From the NCBI GenBank assembly GCA_028871595.1, contig JAGWMT010000132.1, forward strand, positions 1 to 8,512: 8,512 nucleotides of DNA. The letters are read 5' to 3'. Under the pieces are notes generated by a model. That model made no database searches. It was not told the DNA's origin and worked only from the letters and a program-made list of their open reading frames with translations. The DNA is from Elusimicrobiota bacterium. GTDB taxonomy: Bacteria > Elusimicrobiota > Elusimicrobia > UBA1565 > UBA9628. Within the stretch, counting starts at the first letter, position 1. Each line of letters opens with the position of its first letter. Made by a program: the position numbers and the translations under genes. Below, piece by piece: positions 6,638 through 8,512 of the stretch.

Positions 6638-6875
6638 GAAATATCCTCAAACAAAGACAACTCTCGGCACGCAATTTTACTGCCAAGGGCACATCGGGGC
6701 GCGGCCTACAAAAGGTTCAGATACGAAGGTTCGGGGATATACGAGAAAAAATGGCACGCACATCGCACCCCATCATAGGTATGCTCCGAATAAGACGCAG
6801 CGCGATAACTATGGCTCAATGGGAAATGTTAACCCTTATACTGGGAAATCTGGCACAATCGAACCTAAGAAATAA
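6636..6875 (+). CDS. Small GYTRK...NVNPYTG protein, probably 5'-truncated
   Basis: From the ATG at 6636 this frame gives 79 residues. The second half (VRGYTRKNGTHIAPHHR, then NYGSMGNVNPYTGKSGT) resembles a small exported protein common in Proteobacteria, usually written as VxGYTRKDGTYVxPHxRSxPNxTxxxNxSxxGNVNPYTG after a signal peptide. Here the signal peptide is missing: residues 1-30 (KYPQTKTTLGTQFYC...) are neither hydrophobic nor familiar. The ATG has no ribosome binding site, and it overlaps the start codon of the opposite gene as CATG. That 5' part also overlaps the leader of the - strand gene. The gene may therefore be a promoterless remnant whose conserved part begins near 6726. An extension to an ATG at 6594 is open but lies inside the opposite gene. 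The next gene begins 9 nt downstream. The family resemblance is from memory. Confidence 0.5.
   Translation: MKYPQTKTTLGTQFYCQGHIGARPTKGSDTKVRGYTRKNGTHIAPHHRYAPNKTQRDNYGSMGNVNPYTGKSGTIEPKK
6644..6648 (-). promoter_or_regulatory. Ribosome binding site of the 306-residue gene
   Basis: On the - strand GAGGA is followed by TATTTC and then ATG, a 6-nt spacing. This fixes the start at 6637 over the later Met12. Confidence 0.7.
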
Positions 6876-6884
6876 ACTTTTGCG

Positions 6885-7289
6885 ATGAGTCAAAATGACG
6901 ACGGTCTCGGCGTGCTGATTCTTATAGTGAGTTTTATTCTATATGGGTCAATTGCCGGTCACGGAAGAGAGGTAGTCACGACTCATAAAGTCATTTGTGA
7001 TAAGAAAGATGGACGTTGGAAAGCATGGTCGCCCAATGTTCTCAAAACGACTTATCGAATCTCGTACGAGCAGCAACTCGTTATCGCAGATTCGCCTGTG
7101 CCAATGAGGCAGGGTGAAAAATCAGATAGCTGCACCGTATTCGATAAAGACAATTGGTTTTGCTTTTCACCGGCTAACGGAAACATTAGGGTCGAAAATG
7201 GAAAATGGCAGACAGCCTGCTCCCCAGCGGAGCAAAGCTGCGTGATTGATGTCCCATGCATTATGCGCCGAAAACGCATCCGAATTTGA
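6885..7289 (+). CDS. Cysteine-rich single-pass membrane protein, unknown function
   Basis: The 134-residue product has a short polar N-terminus (MSQNDDG), one transmembrane helix (about residues 8-25, LGVLILIVSFILYGSIAG) and a roughly 110-residue hydrophilic domain. That domain carries six cysteines (38, 83, 93, 112, 119, 125), which suggests an oxidised, periplasm-facing domain. The C-terminus is basic (MRRKRIRI). No Shine-Dalgarno sequence is evident before the ATG, and the gap to the upstream frame is 9 nt, so translation may be coupled. Base composition is AT-rich like its neighbours. I do not recognise the family. It could be an orphan accessory gene moving with the lipoprotein gene downstream. 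Confidence 0.65.
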   Translation: MSQNDDGLGVLILIVSFILYGSIAGHGREVVTTHKVICDKKDGRWKAWSPNVLKTTYRISYEQQLVIADSPVPMRQGEKSDSCTVFDKDNWFCFSPANGNIRVENGKWQTACSPAEQSCVIDVPCIMRRKRIRI

Positions 7290-7305
7290 TGCCCACTATT
7301 AATCC

Positions 7306-7335
7306 CATCCCGGACTGTTCCCGGATGCCTTTGTG
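7306..7335 (+). terminator. Weak hairpin between two small genes
   Basis: CATCC at 7306-7310 pairs with GGATG at 7323-7327, with two more G-C pairs across a C-C mismatch. CCTTTG follows. It lies 17 nt after the stop of the cysteine-rich protein and might weaken transcription into the lipoprotein gene. Confidence 0.3.
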
Positions 7336-7399
7336 GAAATAAATCATGAATAGGAAATTGATTCGTTCTTTGCCAATCTGGGCGCTCTGGTATCGCTCA

Positions 7400-7705
7400 A
7401 TGAAATTTATTGCTACGTCAGCGGTTCTGCTGGGTTTAGTGCTGCCTGGATGCGCAACGCAATCTCGAGTCTATTGGGCTAACCCCAATAAGAATACCCA
7501 GCAATTTTATCAGGACAACTCTGAATGCCTCTCCATGTCTAATGGGGGAAATCCTCAATATATGCCCCAAACATCCCCCGACCCCTTTAGTCAGGGTCTT
7601 GCGAATGGCTACAACCAAGGCCTGGCAATTCAGTCTCAGCAGAAACAAGAAACGATTTACCAGCAATGCATGATGGGGCGTGGCTGGTCTCTCAGACAGC
7701 AATAG
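7400..7705 (+). CDS. Small lipoprotein with paired cysteines
   Basis: From the ATG at 7400 the product has 101 residues. The lipoprotein signal peptide is MKFIATSAVLLGLVLPG followed by Cys18 (lipobox LPGC). The mature part has W26, the pattern QQFYQDNSEC (Cys43), a Gln/Asn/Pro-rich middle and a C-terminal QQCMMGRGW (Cys90). The arrangement F-x-x-D-x-x-x-C ... CMxxxGW is shared by many small proteobacterial lipoproteins of unknown function, probably with a Cys43-Cys90 disulfide. Outer-membrane attachment is likely because the residues after Cys18 are Ala-Thr, not Asp. An alternative ATG at 7346 has a better ribosome binding site (GTGGAAA at 7333-7339) but would add 18 residues before a complete signal peptide. 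I prefer 7400 on protein grounds. The gene belongs to the AT-rich block and follows the cysteine-rich membrane protein in the same direction. Confidence 0.72.
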   Translation: MKFIATSAVLLGLVLPGCATQSRVYWANPNKNTQQFYQDNSECLSMSNGGNPQYMPQTSPDPFSQGLANGYNQGLAIQSQQKQETIYQQCMMGRGWSLRQQ

Positions 7706-7711
7706 CAATAT

Positions 7712-7740
7712 GCCCCCGGCGGAAGCCGAGGGCAATCTTT
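7712..7740 (+). terminator. Probable terminator after the lipoprotein gene
   Basis: GCCCCCGGC (7712-7720) pairs with GCCGAGGGC (7725-7733) with one mismatch around the tetraloop GGAA. AATCTTT follows. It begins 7 nt after the lipoprotein stop. The T tract is short and interrupted. Confidence 0.5.
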
Positions 7741-7846
7741 GAATTTCTCCCAAGCCGCCAATCGTTGTGTTGGGGTGCCACATTGGGACTCAGGTGGGCA
7801 ATTGCGATACCTCCGGCCACACTGAAAATCCCTAAGCATGCTTCTC

Positions 7847-7875
7847 TTGTGAAATTTAGCACCTACTGCTAAAAT
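7847..7875 (+). promoter_or_regulatory. Candidate sigma70 promoter with no adjacent gene
   Basis: TTGTGA (7847-7852) and TAAAAT (7870-7875) are separated by exactly 17 nt and match the consensus at four and five of six positions. Transcription would run rightward into the gene-free stretch and towards the transposase about 270-300 nt away. Confidence 0.4.
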
Positions 7876-8076
7876 ATTATCAGCTCTTTAATTCGGGTTT
7901 GTCCTTATCCCGACTCGATGGAAAAAGGACCGCGCAACTAGCGGCAATCTGTAGCGAAGAATTCGGCGATGCTTAAATAAAATCGTCGAACTTGCAGGCA
8001 GAAATTCGCAAAAGCGAAAGCGGACTTGGACTCGTTCTCGGCTGAGACTATCCACCTCAGTTGTTGAACGTAATTC

Positions 8077-8512
8077 GGGTCTTCTCCGTCCTGAGTGGGT
8101 AAAAACAGCGTGAGAAACGGCGAGCTCTCGACGAGAAAAGGCTTATCGTGATGCCTTGGAAATCTGGCACGATTGGCGGATGCAAAAGCGACTCCGCCTT
8201 CAGGACGCCTACCGCTTCCCAGGCTTTCGTCCGCTACCGATCGTGGTGGGCGTCTTCGGCGACCGACGAGCGCGGGTCATCCGCCTTCAGCGCCGGGGAA
8301 AAAAACGGCGTGCGGGGTCTGCGGGCGCATTTATCGAACCTGGTACGACCGCAAGACGCGCCGAGTGCGGGATCTTCCCTGCGGAGAGATGCGCATCTAC
8401 CTGGAGCTGGAGATTCGGCGCGTCGACTGCCGGAGCTGCGGCAAGGTGAAGCAGGAGAAGCTGGCGTGGCTGGCGGACAATCCGTTCGTGACCAAGCGCT
8501 TCGCCTACTTCG
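8077..8512 (+). mobile_element. Left part of an ISL3-family insertion sequence
   Basis: The transposase frame identifies the element as ISL3 family. I place the left terminus near 8077 because the sequence beginning GGGTCTTCTCCGTCCTGAG resembles ISL3 terminal repeats in its GGG/GGC start and lies about 100 bp before the transposase start, a usual distance. Base composition also becomes GC-richer here. The right end is outside the window, so neither the inverted repeat nor the target duplication can be verified, and the exact boundary is uncertain. Confidence 0.5.
8180..8512 (+). CDS. ISL3-family transposase, N-terminal part, split by a -1 frameshift at A7
   Basis: The first frame, from ATG 8180 (or TTG 8156), encodes MQKRLRLQDAYRFPGFRP and then VVGVFGDRRARVIRLQRRGKK, the N-terminal part of an ISL3-type transposase. 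At seven A's (8299-8305) coding sense moves to the -1 frame, which reads TACGVCGRIYRTWYDRKTR, then RRVDCRSCGKVKQEKLAWL, and is still open at the window edge. The joined product has the paired CxxC zinc-binding motifs of the family (Cys codons at 8311, 8320, 8428 and 8437) and the TKRFAYF segment that precedes the DDE catalytic domain. Without shifting, translation ends at TGA 8447-8449, giving about 89 residues. The zero-frame codons at the site are GGA AAA AAA CGG, a classical slippery arrangement, so a programmed shift is possible. A one-base deletion (A8 to A7) or a read error would look the same. No strong ribosome binding site is seen before either start. Confidence 0.75.

Larger units (their letters stand above)
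7706..8076. other. Intergenic stretch without a supported gene
   Basis: Apart from the terminator-like hairpin at its start and a promoter-like element at 7847-7875, I find no gene here. The short open frames lack ribosome binding sites and recognisable sequence. Several short hairpins follow the promoter-like element, including GTCCTT (7902-7907) with AAGGAC (7925-7930), and CGGCGAT with ATCGTCG near 7966-7990. A small RNA is possible but not shown. The stretch ends where I place the left end of the insertion sequence. Confidence 0.45.

Noticed and set aside
6594..8076. Reading the small genes as a toxin-antitoxin or phage-defence module
   Set aside because: The products are an exported fragment, a membrane protein and a lipoprotein, with no nuclease, NTPase, antitoxin DNA-binding or pore-forming signature.
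7838..8150. tmRNA, tRNA or other known structured RNA in the gene-free stretch
   Set aside because: No acceptor-stem/CCA arrangement, T-loop GTTCGANTC-like motif or other diagnostic element is visible.
1..8512. CRISPR array or long direct repeats
   Set aside because: Reading through the window shows no regularly spaced identical repeats of 20-40 bases.

Overview
The window reads as part of a GC-rich, two-membrane (Gram-negative type) bacterial chromosome. The evidence is a ClpC-type protease ATPase, several exported proteins, a lipoprotein with a lipobox, and the remnant of an outer-membrane beta-barrel of PorV/PorQ type. The PorV-like tail, the run of secreted proteins of unknown function and the high GC recall Elusimicrobiota or another less-studied didermic phylum. 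This is an impression; no rRNA or reliable marker is present.

Region 1 (1-3798, + strand, very GC-rich, tightly packed) is ordinary core-like sequence. It holds the 3' part of clpC ending at a strong intrinsic terminator. Next come a membrane-anchored serine beta-lactamase-fold protein and, 7 nt downstream, a small secreted protein, probably co-transcribed. The last gene encodes a secreted protein built from regular 31-residue Trp/Asp/Gly repeats. A perfect TATAAT lies so close to its ATG, with no ribosome binding site, that a leaderless mRNA is likely.

Region 2 (about 3800-5700, mainly - strand) is decayed. A secreted Ig-like-repeat protein gene carries two single-base frameshifts. Its 3' end is broken and abuts, in another frame, the last 50 codons of a PorV/PorQ-like barrel gene. 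Upstream lies about 370 bp of GC-rich DNA without a supported gene, containing a 19-bp perfect hairpin.

Region 3 (about 5700-8076) is visibly AT-richer and looks like acquired DNA. It holds a 306-aa exported, partly helical protein on the - strand. On the + strand are a short gene (probably 5'-truncated) for a small GYTRK...NVNPYTG protein, a cysteine-rich single-pass membrane protein and a small lipoprotein. About 370-450 bp without a gene follow, with one good sigma70-like promoter.

Region 4 (about 8077 to the end) is the left end of an ISL3-family insertion sequence. Its transposase is split between two frames at a run of seven A, which can be read either as a programmed -1 frameshift site or as a one-base deletion.

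I do not see a clear new multi-gene defence or biosynthetic system. The most interesting items are the A7 frameshift in the transposase, the leaderless 31-residue-repeat protein, the beta-lactamase-like protein lacking a clear omega-loop ExxLN, and the mosaic pseudogene junction next to an AT-rich island and an IS. Three disrupted frames each fit loss of one base in a homopolymer, so sequencing or assembly error must be kept in mind.
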